Notes under the pieces: model-generated
The model's input: only the letters and a program-made list of their open reading frames with translations
The model's database searches: none
What the model was told of the DNA's origin: nothing
Part shown: positions 12,901 to 24,581 of the stretch, in pieces
Numbering within the stretch: position 1 is the stretch's first letter
How the letters are laid out: each line of letters starts with the position of its first letter
Made by a program: the position numbers and the translations under genes
From: Castanea sativa
Taxonomy: Eukaryota; Streptophyta; Magnoliopsida; Fagales; Fagaceae
Direction: 5' to 3'
DNA: 64,000 bases
NCBI RefSeq assembly: GCF_040712315.1
Contig: NC_134013.1
Location: forward strand, 63,767,501 to 63,831,500

Positions 12901-14332
12901 TCTGTGGTCTCTAAACTTTTGCTCATGAGAGATCTTAGTCCCTAAAGTTTAAAGTGATCAATTTTAGTCTCTAACAAACTTAAAGTGATTTCTTTAATTC
13001 TAAGGAGTGATGATGTGTCAATTTTTAGTTTGGCCATGTCATCTTTGGGACTAAGTGATCATTTTAAACTTTGGGGACTAAATTGGTCTTGGGTTAAACT
13101 TTAGGGACCAACAATATTAGTTAAGACATTATTTATGCTGACATATCATCAAATTCACTACGAAGAGAAGAAGACAAGAAAATTGCAACACAAAATATTT
13201 CAATCTAATGAATCTCCTAATGTGGATTCATCTGCTTAAATCTCAACAAAATCCTTAATAGTATGATGGTCCAGGCTTCGCATATAAAGGTAGGTTTAAT
13301 TAGGTTCAATAGTGCCCATTCCTTAATCAATAGATTGTAAATTACGAAATTTGCAATAATGCATGGTTGCACACAATTGCCTGTTGCTTCAACAACCTAG
13401 AGTGGGCACCTTATCAGCATGTTGGCCCCTACTTAAGAACTATTGCTCAGCTTATGAAATGGTGCTCAGAAGTTTACTGTGGGCTCTGTTCTAAGCTTTT
13501 TTGCTTTCTTTTCTTTTTTTAAGCTTTATTAGCTTACTTGCTTATGTACAATTTTTAAGCCTTACTTTTTCTAGGTATAAGGGTACTTTTACCCACTTTC
13601 AGAAAATTAGTAAATGAGCCAAATTAAGTGCAATTTAGGTATTTTAAGTACAAATCTTGTAGCCCACTGACTATGTTGGTTCTGCAGTTGCATAAGTAAT
13701 GTTGCATTTTTGCAAATTGATTTAATTAGTTCAATTTCCAATATATTTTATTTGTATCATACCTATGTGAGTACTATATCTTTTTCTTTTTCTTTTTGTC
13801 TTAATAAAAAACTATTTTCATTGTTTTAGGTATGCTTCTTACTTCTCTATGTCTTGTCTAGTATTTCGTATTTATTATTTCTGCTACTGTTAATCACTCA
13901 ATGACCATCGAAGATGGGTTATTTTTGGCAATACATAGGGCTACAGATTTTTGGCCACTTTAATTGTTGTATTAATGCCATACATTATCCTCATTTCAGA
14001 CCATGGAGGTATGCTATGCTTTAAAATGAATTCTCAACAAACTATCTTATTTGTAATGGTAAAATCGGAATATTACATGTAATTTAATGCAACTATAATT
14101 GCCATTGACATCTAGCTCAATTAGCACCTCATTTCCTTGCGAGTATTAGGTGGAAGGTGAGGCTGTCGGTTCAAGACTCACTATGTGCATGTAACTTACC
14201 AATAAAGAAATAAATTAAAATGCAATTATAATTTTCTAGAGAAGCTTATAATAACAAGTTCAATGCAGGTAAAAAGATTTCAGATATTTCAGGGTTGACA
14301 TATGAAGCTAAATCAATGAAAGATAATGCATG
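9986..14332 (+). pseudogene. SHH1-like (SAWADEE homeodomain) gene, copy A, truncated
   Basis: Five exons match those of the copy B gene: 9986-10036 ([17 protein letters not shown]), 12189-12274 ([18 protein letters not shown]...), 12423-12468, 12544-12672 (VQNWFQNRQEQLQ) and 14269-14332 ([13 protein letters not shown]). The homeodomain motif WFQNR is intact here. Three defects break the gene. The exon 2 donor is GC instead of GT. Exon 4 has lost 10 bases relative to copy B, which puts a TGA right after VTPS. The SAWADEE exons 6-9 are absent, because the duplicated segment stops at 15842. At most it could make a short homeodomain peptide. In the family the homeodomain half is the N-terminal part of a protein that guides RNA polymerase IV to methylated H3K9. 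Confidence 0.8.
10665..10922 (+). other. Unidentified open frame in intron 1, copy A
   Basis: After a good acceptor (TTTTTGTTACAG) an open frame begins [20 protein letters not shown] and runs to a stop at 10922. The same frame stays open in copy B (36511-36768) with only a few amino-acid changes (for example TSFKD to SSFKD, VRMQL to VRRRL). I do not recognise it. It could be an exon of a gene copied into the intron, or chance in two recent copies. Confidence 0.25.
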
Positions 14333-15842
14333 GTGGGAACGTATCTTTTAATCAAGACATGCAATATATGCTTATTAGGTATTGGAAATATGTACTATGT
14401 GTTATACATAGTGCATAAATTCTACAGCACCTATATGTCAACATAAATAGGATTTGTTATTATTATATTCCTTGTATTATACAAGAACTAATTTAGCACA
14501 TAAATGAATGACATTAACTCATTGCTTTAGTGTGCCTTATGCTTTGGAATAGGCTTTACCTTGGAGCACTTATGTGTTCCTTTAAATTTGTGTATCTTAT
14601 TCCTTTATCAGAATACAGCCCAAATTAGTAATATTTAAATATGTTGAAAAAGTTTACCAGCTTGGTTCAAAATTTTCAATTTCCTTGATTTCTTTTCCCA
14701 ATAATTTGCACAACTTGAAATCATTAAATTGAGGCATGTTGGTCATTGTATTTCTGTGGGGATTTTGTCAACTAAAAATTGAGGGCATTGAAGACCACTT
14801 GCTATTTATAAGACACTCATTGCTTTAGTTTGCCTTATGCTTTGAAATTTGTAGTCTGTGAGTAGTTATACATGGTATTTAACGCCTACAATCATTCTTA
14901 TGGAGTCATACTAAAACAGTGACCCCTGCTGTTCCAACTTTGCCTCTTACAGACACCCTGAAAGTGCACATAACTATGTATAGTTGGTACGTAAAGATGG
15001 AATGATAACCGGAATAGACTATTGTATTAATTCCATTATAAATCTACATTCCTTTTTACAATCTGTTGCTGTCTCAATAAAGTAAGTTCTATTTTTTATT
15101 TATTAAATATGTGTTTAAATATTTCGAACTTCATGCCAATACTATTTCTTCATCTTTTGACATTAATGATTTTGGGTTGATGTGTACAGATATATTTGTA
15201 AGGGTCAAATATAGAACTTGATGCTGGAAAACTGGGTTTGCACATTGCTATTAATTCAGAACTTGTAAAAAAAAATTATATTATAAAAGTAAAAGGAAAC
15301 TGTGAAATTAAGATTACATTAAGAAAGAAATGGTTTTGGTAAAACATTACATTTGTCGATAACTGAAGGTTTGTTAGGATTTGGAAAATCTTGTAAAGTG
15401 ACAGAACTTTTGCTTATATCAATATTCATGTCAATGACAGGTATGATTCTATCCAAGTTATGATTTACCTTTTTTTTTTCAATGCATGCTTTATTATAAT
15501 AATGTTATTACCTTTCTAAATTATTACCAGCGTCACCCTGTACTTCCCTTAACCCCAAACTTTGAAGCGTCAATTCATTCTTCCTACATCATCACTTATC
15601 ATTCTTTGTTTATGATATTGTGTGGCCTACTGGCCTTAATAGGCCAAAAGATCTAAAGGTAGTTCTTGTCCACACTGGTAGTACTTTTTTAGGATCGCTT
15701 GGTGAATTCTAATTAATTCAGAATAGAGCACAATTGTTGCTTTGATACAACGAAAGGTTTAAAAACTTGATGAAAGTATAAGGATTCTTGTAGTAGTGGT
15801 TCTCAGAATACCAGTTTCCATGATGTTATAATGCAATCTCAA

Positions 15843-16174
15843 GGTATTACAACCAGTTTTAGGTCAACTTCCATTTCATTCGTGTCTTTTTCTTGTCTTG
15901 GTTTGTCATTGCAGTCGCTCAGCTAGTCGTGCTGGAAAATCTGCCATAACATGGGAGCAGGTTTTCATTCAAACACTATGATTTTCTTTGTATTTGAAAC
16001 TTTTATAATTCTATCTTGTTCTCGTTGTGTTATAGGTGCAAAGCTGGTTCCAAAATGGACAAGAACAGTTGCAAGATATAATTGCTCCCTGATCTGGTGC
16101 CCTGAAATTATTTGATGATCTTTCAGATGCACCTATTTCAAGCAAAGCCCCTCAAAGCTCTTTAAATCCTAAAG
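15843..16174 (+). pseudogene. Homeodomain exon fragments of an SHH1-like gene (A')
   Basis: Holds the tail of exon 2 (to 15862), exon 3 (15915-15960, [14 protein letters not shown]) and exon 4 (16036-16174). Exon 4 has VQSWFQNGQEQLQ and then a TGA after IIAP. The helix keeps W but has G in place of the R of the WFxNxR motif. Exon lengths (46 and 139 bases) equal those of copy B. There is no promoter, exon 1 or SAWADEE domain. Confidence 0.75.
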
Positions 16175-17115
16175 GTCTTCTATTTTTTTCAGCATGGGTG
16201 CAAACTGTTGAAAACATAGTTGTGATTAATATTCTGTTCAATACTTGTTCCCTGGGTTTTAAATTCACTGCTTCAAATAGTGATTTCATATAGGTAAATT
16301 ATTTATTTAAAAAATTGTTTAATTTTTCACAAATTTATATTTTGGTTTGTTCACTGCAATATCAACAAAAAATATCTATCCCTTTTGAGTAAAAACGAAT
16401 ACTTTGTGGTAAAAATACATTGTTGGACCAAGGTCCCTAAACTCTTGCTCATAAGAGATCTTAGTTCAGTGATCGCTTGTAGCCCCTAATAAACTTAAAG
16501 TGGGCAATTTAAATTCCTAACAAACTTTAAGTGATTGTTTTAGTCTATAAGGAGTGATGATGCATCAATTTTTAGTTTGGTCGTGTCATCTATGGAACTA
16601 AGTGATCATTTTAAACTTGGGGGAGTAAATTAGTCATGGGCTAAACTTTAGGAACCAACAGTATTATTAAGTTATTCTTTATGTTGACATATCACCAAAT
16701 TCATTACGAAGAGAAGAAGACAAGAAAATCACAACACAAAATATTTCAATCTAATGAATCTCATAATGTGGATTCATGTGCTTAAAACTCAACAAAATTC
16801 TTGATAGTACGATGGTCAAGGCTTGGCATATTAAGGTAGGTTTGGTTAAGGTTCAATTTTTCAGTAGTGCCCATTCCTTAATCAATAGATTGGAAATTAA
16901 GAAATTTGTGTTAATGCATGGTTGCACACAATTGCCCGATGCTTTAACAACCTAAAGTACTTTAGCTTCCCTAGTGGCACCTTATCAGCATGTTGGCCTC
17001 AAGTTAAGAACTATTATTCAGCTTATGAAAGAGTGCTAAAAAGTATACTGTTGGCTCTGTTCTAAGATTCTACTTTCTTTTCATTTTTTTAAGCTTAATT
17101 AGCTCACTTGCTTAA

Positions 17116-17818
17116 AAGCACTAACATCAGATGTGTCAAATGCCAAATATTTGGCATTTGGCACACCAAACACCAAAAAATCTCTTACATAAGATGTTCT
17201 AAATGTCAAATTATTTGGTATGGATGAATAGTGCAATCTCAAATTTGAAAGCGTATGGACTAGTAAAATTTTTATTGTGTTTTTTATTCTCTTCTCTTTC
17301 CTCTCTCATCACTCGTTAGATCTCTTCCTCTCCCATTCTCTCTCAACCTCTCCTCCTTTCTTCTCTCACTCTCGTTGCTTCTCCTCTCTTCCTCTCTTCT
17401 TCTCAGCCTCACCAAGCTGCTCCCTCATTGTGCCACCGATCTCTCTTTTGCAGTGGTTTTTTTTTTTTTTTTTTTTTTTTTGCTGTGATTTGATGGGTGG
17501 GTTTAGATGATGATGGGTGGATCAGTGGTGGGTGGGTTGGCCTATGGGTGGGTTCCGATGGATGGGTCGTTGGTGGGTGGGTGGGTTGGCGGCGTTAGTG
17601 GGTCGGTGTATGGGATGCTGCTGCTTGGAGTTGTGTTTTTTGTTTGTTTTTTTATTTATTTAAAAGATAGGGAATTTTTTAACTTATTTTATTGGGTGAT
17701 GTCTTAAAATAAGAGATATGATATATGAGATATTGTAACATGGTATCTTAAAATAGATAAAGTAATTGTTTGATATATGAAAATAGAATATTTTTCAGAA
17801 CATCTAACGTTGATGCTC
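17116..17818. mobile_element. PIF/Harbinger-like non-autonomous element
   Basis: The inserted 703 bases interrupt A' where copies A and B have continuous sequence. TAA lies on both sides (17113-17115 and 17819-17821). The ends are imperfect inverted repeats: AGCACTAACATCAGATGT on the left and GAGCATCAACGTTAGATGT from the right. The inside has C/T-rich and GGGTGG-rich low-complexity DNA whose open frames are not convincing genes. Confidence 0.55.
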
Positions 17819-18114
17819 TAAGTATAGTTTTTAAAGTCATACTTTTTCAAGGCATATATAAGGTACTTTTACCCACTTTCGGCAAATTAGTAAATGAGCC
17901 ATTAAATTAATGGTGTTCAGTTCTGTTATTTCAAACTTTACCTTTTTTTCTGGATGGCGTTTAGCATGAATTGGACTGCAACTTATAAAGAGGAAAGTAA
18001 AATTGATAAGAGTCCTTAGAAATAGCAAACAGGAATAAGCAAAATAAATAAAATATCCCACGAATATACGCTACCATATATACAATAATACAAGAATTTC
18101 ACTTTTCCATACTC

Positions 18115-19381
18115 TTATTTCTTGTAGATGGTGTACCAAGTTTGTATGAAGGAGAGAATAAGTAGGATGGCAGCTGCCGTTGTTGAAAGAATAGCCCATG
18201 GATTGTTGAAATAATTGCGCACAAGCATAGCACGCCATCTAGGCCACCTGCGATTGTAATATATATTCACTTTCCTGTAAAGGCTCGTGTAATAGATATC
18301 CTTGACAAAAGCATTGTAGTACAGCTTGTTGAAGAACGGGATCACATCCTCTGGATTCAACCAGTTATTAATGATCTTATTCTTACGGAGTATGTCTACG
18401 TCCTTGCGAGTGTTAATGAGGTTGTCTAGGAGTACAGCATAGGAAGTGAACCGAGGCTCACAATTTGGGTAGCATTGTTCAAAGCTGATGATATTTCGAA
18501 ATAAGGTTTCTGTTCTCTTGAATGTCTAATGGAGGGATTTTCAGGACACCATTATTAAATTCTATGTCCAAGATGCCTCCGGACTCACCCCTTCTGATTT
18601 TCACTCCAGCCTCTACGAGGCTCGTAGCAGATGGCAGGAGAGTGCATGCTTCATGTAAGTCGTCTCCATCCTCTCCAATTGATGAAACCAACAATCTTCT
18701 TAACACATCCAGGATATGCCTAATGTCTTGGATAGGAGGGACCGGAGGGTAACGAGAAGGCCACTCTCTAACGAAATGGCCAAGAAATGATTTGGCCAGT
18801 TCAATTAGCGTCATCTTCTCTGTAGGATCCTTGGTCATGTTGAACAAACACTCCAGCACCCTCCAAGGTACTTGGTTTTCTAGCAATATCAAGTCATGGT
18901 GTAGAAATTGATGCATACATGCCATGGTGGAAATCCGGTCATTCTCCTGCTTCTTGTAAGCCATTTTGCGGAACAGTTCAATAATGAAGCAACCATCAAT
19001 CACCAAAATTTTTACAAATTCATTTGGGTTGTACTCAACTGGCTCAGCATAACACTGCCGAGCCTCTCCCTCCATATCCATGACCGACTTAGTTAAATTT
19101 TTCAACATTGCGTCTGGAGAGGGTGATCGAGAAATAAGGCCTTGCAAATAATTACATTTAATTTTTTCCGCCTCTTTGAACTCTGGACGGCCATGGTGGT
19201 AAGGCCCAATGGAAAATGCATCAGGCACATAAGCCTTTCTATTAATCCTGCTGAGTATGTTTGGGGTTTTGAAGATGCAACAATTAGGTGACATGAGATC
19301 TTGGGACATCTGAGCTTTTATGGAATGATATACCAAACCTTCTATATCAATTGCAGCACTATCTGCTTTGTTCTCAGCCAT
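18115..19381 (-). pseudogene. DUF247 (UPF0481) protein gene, copy 1, one frameshift
   Basis: The frame from the ATG at 19381 encodes the family hallmarks in order: KAYVPDAFSIGPYHHG (about residue 50), EFKEAEKIK, DGCFIIELFRK, HDLILLENQVPW, and LEIPP-type sequence. Near 18508-18520 the frame slips, because two bases of a codon are missing (or one is extra) before the TETLF-like segment, and it closes at 18479. The rest continues in another frame to 18115: FEQCYPNCEPRFTSY, NPEDVIPFFNKLYYN and a C-terminal membrane helix WAILSTTAAAILLILSF. Total length near 420 codons is normal. DUF247 proteins are plant membrane-anchored proteins of poorly known role; in grasses some act in self-incompatibility. 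A sequencing error at the slip would make the gene intact. Confidence 0.85.
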
Positions 19382-19447
19382 ATTGTAGGTTCTGCTTCCT
19401 GTTTCTTTTTTGCCTGCTTAAATTGCTTTTTCTGAAAATAAAAAAAA

Positions 19448-19463
19448 GGGGGGGGGGGGGGGG
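19448..19463. repeat. G tract of 16 upstream of DUF247 copy 1
   Basis: Seven A followed by sixteen G, about 65 bases before the start codon of DUF247 copy 1. It is likely length-variable; no function is claimed. Confidence 0.6.
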
Positions 19464-19930
19464 TAATTTTAGGTCCAATTCTTTTCAAATGGAATAGTAA
19501 ACAGAACTTGACTGATAAAAGTTTGAAGTTGTCTAAGAATTATTAATTACTTGAATGGTAGATTCCATCATGAATTTAATTAATTGATCAAATATTATAT
19601 GAGAAAATGTAGACGAGAAAAAAAAAAAGTGCAACACTGAGACATAGAATGTTTTCTAAATTCTTGGTAGCCAGTTGCATAGCATAGGGTCTGTAACTCC
19701 CTTGCTTTTGAAAGTGAAAATTGCATTGAAAATCTTAAAAAATAATGGTTTTTTTTTTTTTTTTGATATAAACTTCAGAAGATTTATAGCTAAAATCAAA
19801 ATACAGGAAAAGAAAAAATAAAAAAAGTATGTGTTGGGAGAGAACAACACCCTCGGAGAAAATTACAGGTTAGCACTAGTACTTCAAAATTCAAATGCAA
19901 GGCAAAACTGGTTAGCATTAACTTATATAC

Positions 19931-19991
19931 CAGATAATAGTGTAATTGTTGCAGGCTTCAGTTCACCCCATGTATGACTGCCTTTAGTATC
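19931..19991 (-). other. Probable 5' leader exon of DUF247 copy 1
   Basis: On the minus strand an acceptor (TTGTTTGTAG) is followed by 61 bases, GATACTAAAGGCAGTC to CTATTATCTG, and a donor GTATAT. The same layout with the same ends occurs at 50624-50687 (plus strand, ahead of DUF247 copy 2) and 22571-22627. Position about 550 bases upstream of the start codon suggests a spliced 5' leader, but no cDNA supports it. Confidence 0.45.
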
Positions 19992-20188
19992 CTACAAACA
20001 AGAGAAGTTCATTAGACCCATCACGAAAACTGAAGTTAAATTACGAGAAGATATTTAAGTTCTACATAATTATTACAACCAGTGGCGAAGCCACATTCGG
20101 GAAAGAGATTTTATAATATAGAGGGATGGAGCCATCCATTGGCTTGGGGCTATTGACCCCTAAATTTTGAAAAAAAATAATAATAATA

Positions 20189-20400
20189 CTAGGGTAAACA
20201 ACGTATTTGGTCCATATTCTTTATACAATATTTCAATTTAATTCATAACCTTTCAATTGTATTAATTAGTTTCTAATTTTTCAATACTGTGTCAATTTAA
20301 TATCTATCGTTATTTTTTATATGGAAATTACTGACAAGGCTAAAAGCCAAAATAAAAAATTAGTTTTCATTGATGGAAATATTCTTTTGTGTTTTTATTC
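20189..20400. repeat. Half of a MULE-type MITE, preceded by an hAT-like end
   Basis: GGTAAACAACGTATTTGG followed by phrases like CAATATTTCAATTTAATTC matches the left half of the MITE at 27315-27684; the right half is missing. Just before it, 20083-20110 (CAGTGGCGAAGCCAC) looks like one hAT terminus without its partner. Confidence 0.4.
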
Positions 20401-20505
20401 AAACTAGCAATCATCTTGGCATCTTGCAAATTAGGGGGAAAAAAAATGGAAATCATCTCTCATAAAAAATAATAATAATAAAAATCTGGCAATTATCATG
20501 ACTAC

Positions 20506-21262
20506 TGTGGGGACTAAAAGGACCTAAGTAAGTGTTTGGGCCTTGGGCTTTGTTGATGGACGCTAGTTTGTTTAGACTAAAAGCCTCTTAGAACTGTAAG
20601 TCGGCCCATGAGTCGAGAGTCCGAGGATTCGTCCGAGGACGAATATCTCCTCGGATAGACCCACGATGACCCTGGGATTCGCCAAAAAGATCAAGGCAGA
20701 GTTCCGGAAAAACCGTTGGTTAAGAGGGGGATTTAATTAAGCACCCTCTAGACGCAACGGTGTGAGAGAAATATCTTAAAAAAAGGCTGCTATCTCCACA
20801 TTAAAGACCCTGCACCTACCTCCTTGGCCACATTAATGGTGAAGTGACCCCTGAATAGTAGAGGTCAGCCTTCTTGCTATAATTTAAAGACTTCTAGAGG
20901 GTGGTGGAGGGGACAGGTGTCTAATAGGGTGATTTGTGTTACACGTGGATAAAGAGGGAAGAGGAAGAAGTATTTAAGGTGGAAAGAAGGTAAAGAAAAA
21001 TGGAGAAATATTAAGAACTGTGACCTTTGAGAGAGAAAAAAAAGAAATAATATATAATTTGTCCTCGACTTACGTCCGAGGAGGTTTATTTTGCCCCGTT
21101 TGTCTTTTATTTGCAAACACTGTAATATTTTAGCTTGTTCATCAAGTTTCAAACATTACTAAACTAAATTGCGAGCCCACACTCTACAAATTTCATTGTT
21201 TAAAGCTCATTGGGCCTGAGCCCACGTGTGTTTTTGGGTCCAGGTGCAATTGTGCACTTACA
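20506..21262 (+). mobile_element. Solo LTR (gypsy family of the 2068 LTR)
   Basis: 757 bases from TGTGGGGAC to CACTTACA, with ACTAC directly outside both ends (20501-20505 and 21263-21267), a perfect 5-base target-site duplication. It shares ends, length and CCGAGGA/CCTCGG motifs with the LTR at 2068-2829 but lies in the opposite orientation. There is no internal region, so it arose by LTR-LTR recombination. Small open frames inside are not genes. Confidence 0.9.
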
Positions 21263-21720
21263 ACTACTATGTGAAATCAGATATAAAGATGCTGGCCAAT
21301 TTGTTGGCAAATAGCTTTATAAATTAGTGTGTAATCTCATGCATATGCACGAGTATAATTAAAAATAATCATAATTACACAGTTCAAATTATATAATTTT
21401 TAGAAGAGATTCAAATTATACATGGTATTATATGACACTTATTTTAAACCATAAATTTTTAAAATATGTAACGGTTTTTAGTTGGATTTAGACTCTTTAG
21501 TTTTTGCACCCAATAATTTACTTGCCATAAAAATTAAAAAATTAGAACAACACGTGGCTCAAAATTAAACTCCAATTAAAATCCAATTTAGAATCTAATT
21601 AGATTTGAACTCTTCAATTTTTACACTCAATAATTCACTTAGTACAAAAATTAAATAAGACACATGGCACAAAATTGAGAATCCAATTAAAATCTAATTG
21701 AATTTTCTCTAAATTTTGAC

Positions 21721-21757
<37 letters not shown>

Positions 21758-22489
21758 AGAGAGACAGAGAGACAGAGAGATTAAAGGGTTGACAGTTGTT
21801 AGATAACTAAGAGCAAATACCACATAATATCCTTGCCCAACGAGTCTCACATTTGTTAGGGAGATTGGGAGAGGCCGCTTTGCTTTATTTTATTTTTTTA
21901 GTAAAATTTAGAAATTTTATTGAATTAACTTCAAACTTTCAAAGATATTATTTGTTCAAAAAAAAAACTTCAATAATATTATGACATCAGTTGCTGCTAA
22001 AGCCTGGTGTATACCACATAATACTATATTAGGAAGTATGGACACTTTATTTAGGGTATTGTACATGTGTCATATTTGTGTCGTATCAATGTCATATCGA
22101 TATTGTACTAGCAGTTTTATGTTATAATTTTTCAGAAATTGCTCATGTCATCATTTCATACCTATACCAGTACATGTAGTTGTGTTCGTACTTAGACTAT
22201 ATATATATTGTTAGATATCATAAATAAAATTTTAATTATAAAATTGATTGTTTCTATATCATTTGAAACTGAGAGCATCCTAATTCCATGACCCAATGTT
22301 TGTCTTTCAGTTAATGTGTTTTTGGAAGAATTTGCATTTTGATAATTATCTTCCTTGCCTTTGAAAGCACAAATTTTTTTATTATCATTATTTTTTTATA
22401 ATTTGATTATTATAACGTGAAGGGGAGATTTGAACTTAGGCATTTTTGTTGAAAGCACTAAAAAAGTAAAAAGTGTCAATTAAGTTACA
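21263..22489. other. Gene-free stretch with a tandem duplication
   Basis: Bases about 21480-21595 and 21600-21715 are two diverged direct repeats (AATTTACTTGC/AATTCACTTAG, then ACACGTGGC/ACACATGGC, CAATTAAAAT). A (TA)n microsatellite follows at about 21727-21754, then GAGACAGAGAGA repeats. No gene is seen. Confidence 0.5.
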
Positions 22490-23070
22490 AGGGTCTTAGC
22501 CTAAAGTACTTCAAAATTCAAACGCAAGCAAACCAAGGCAAAAATACTTAAAAAGCACTAAATTACATACCAGATAAGAACGAAACTACTTGTAGGCATC
22601 ACCACTCTTACGACTGCCTTCTGTATCCTGCAAGAGAAGTTCATGTAGACCCATCACAAAAACTGAAGTTAAATTATGAGAAGATATTTCAGAACACATA
22701 AGTTCTGCATAAGAAACCTATGCTTTAGTTTAAAAAATAATAATTATAAAAAAGGGAAACTCTTACTAAACATGGCAACTTTCTTGAGCAATTTTTTTAG
22801 AAGAAGTTCACTGCCCTACCCGTAACAAATGCCACTATTTATAGAGTGCTAAAAGAATCAGAAACAACCAGCACCAATCAATTGCTTTAACTCTTAATTC
22901 TTACGTACGTGACAAACAAATGCCTTTACTTCATACATTGTAACTTGTACATAGCTCTAGAATGTGTATTTCATTAGAAGTTTAGAACACTACCTTTTCT
23001 ATTTGATAAGCGCATTTAGAATGATTCTTTTTGAAGTGCCACCTGAATCTACAAAGCAAAGAATAAAGGC
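22490..23070 (-). promoter_or_regulatory. Orphan DUF247-type promoter and leader
   Basis: On the minus strand this holds, in order, the stretch found upstream of DUF247 copy 2 (ATCTACAAAGCAAAGAATAA, compare 50178-50197), a TATA-like CTATAAATAG (22835-22844), TTGCTCAAGAAAG-type sequence, and the small exon 22571-22627 with acceptor and donor. No DUF247 body follows it directly; the next one on this strand is copy 1, more than 3 kb away with its own leader exon. Most likely it is left over from a lost copy. Confidence 0.45.
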
Positions 23071-24581
23071 TCGTGGGGATTAATTAGCGGTTTTGAAAGC
23101 TCATTAACGTGGGTACCAGCTGTGAAGTGAACATGTGGGTGTGAACTTTTTGGGGTTTTGTTTTTTATTTCTTAATTTTTTGTCTCTATAAGTACAATTC
23201 TAAACATGCATACTTACACCAAAGAATATTGCATCTTTTAAACAATAAAGCAGTGGACCAAAAGTTAAATTATACATACAAATACAAATAAAAATTTAAA
23301 AAAAGAAAAGAAAAAGACTGCCACAGCTAGATAAAGACAAGAAGACCATTAGAAAAAGTGGGGAGAGAAACAAATGTTGAGAATCCAAGGTGGGAAACAT
23401 TCAAAAGACAAGAACATTCTCTCCCACAAAATAAGGTTTTTTAAGATAAACAAAGAAAACACAACAATGCAAACCCCCTCTTGCAACTATCATACAAAAA
23501 AGAAGAAGGAAAAAGTGAGACAGAGAGTATGGCATATGGCATATGGCATATGGCATATGGCATATAAACATAGAACTAGTTGAATTACTTGAAAATTTGC
23601 CACTAAAACTAGTATTTCTTAATTTAATTTTCTTAAAACTTGCACGCCACACAATTATTTTTATAATTATTAATTAAATTATGCATGACGTCACAGGTCC
23701 AACCAGAAAACCGGTATTCAATCCCTTTTCCGGTTCTTTCACTGTACCGATTCTTAAAACCATGATACTAATATGATTTTATTTTTGCATTAAATAAATA
23801 AAAGAAAACTTGAACATAAACTTCTTCTTTTTTGTCTTTCTTCCAAACAAATAAGAGAATAAAGAAATAGAACCATTGAAAAACAAATTTTGGATAATAC
23901 ATTAATCCTTAAGTATAATATGATAATTAATTAAAAAATTCTTTAGTCTAACATTTCACTAAAAAAAATGCCACAATTTAAAGATCGCCCTAAGATGCAC
24001 TTCTTGTATGTAAAATATGAAATAGAGTTAACTTATTTATAAATATAACTAAATATATAGAGTTTTAAGAATAAAATATAGTATGTAAGGTCAGAAAAAT
24101 AAAGGCACTCTTGATACATTGAATGGAGATTACAACAATAATGGTAATATTTATTATTGGGAATAAAATGTATTATAATGGAATAATTAAACTTATTTAT
24201 AAGTTTAGTTGTAAGTTGTAATATTAGAATAAAGCTTAAGATTTATTTTTAGGAAATATTTTACTTATATAATTATATTTCTTACAAAATAAAAAATTTT
24301 TTTTAAATTGGGAGAGGGGTTTTTTCATCTTTTTTTATTTTTATAATTGTTATTTGCATTTGAAAATATCTTAATTTTAAAAATTATTATACTTATTAAG
24401 AAATAACTATAACAACACTTTTAAATAGAAACAATTATTTCTCATTCTAAAGAATAAATATTAATAAAGAATGACTATACATGCTCTAAGTAAATGACTA
24501 ATAATATATATGCTTACTCTCTTTTTTAGATAAAATGTAGAATATATATAAAATTAAATAAAGCTACTTTTTTTAGAGAAA
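23071..24581. other. Gene-free AT-rich stretch
   Basis: No supported gene. It contains the GGCATAT repeat listed separately; open frames around 23374-23652 run through that repeat and are not convincing. Confidence 0.5.
23531..23565. repeat. Five perfect copies of a 7-base unit, GGCATAT
   Basis: GGCATAT is repeated five times without a mismatch, so the stretch contains NdeI-like CATATG sites every 7 bases. It is probably length-variable. No function is claimed. Confidence 0.9.

Larger units (their letters stand above)
9431..15842 (+). repeat. Segmental duplication, copy A
   Basis: From the shared TACTGAAATATT at the left edge this stretch follows 35081-41655 almost base for base, through promoter, exons and introns, until the shared CAATCTCAAG at 15832-15842. 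The copies differ by indels. B carries about 190 extra bases at 35387-35583. A lacks about 120 bases present at 37893-38010, deleted between two GTTGA repeats. B lacks about 145 bases present near 12917-13060. Copy A ends where the SAWADEE exons should follow. Confidence 0.85.
15843..17905 (+). repeat. Partial second repeat of the homeodomain region (A'), split by an insertion
   Basis: The segment matches copy A from about 12254 to 13618 (end of exon 2, exons 3 and 4, following intron), joined directly onto the end of copy A at a shared CAAG/GTATT. The match runs to about 17113, is interrupted by an inserted element (17116-17818), and resumes at 17819-17905 (ACTTTTACCCACTTTC). It differs from A and B more than they differ from each other, so it is probably the older duplicate. 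Confidence 0.75.

Noticed and set aside
17277..17707. Two open frames rich in Ser/Phe and Gly/Val
   Set aside because: They lie inside the inserted Harbinger-like element and follow C/T-rich and GGGTGG low-complexity DNA; no domain is visible.
23531..23565. A CRISPR-like or functional repeat array
   Set aside because: The unit is 7 bases without spacers in a plant genome; it is a simple tandem repeat.
23374..23652. Open frames on both strands over the GGCATAT repeat
   Set aside because: The repeat keeps both strands open; there is no homology or splice context.
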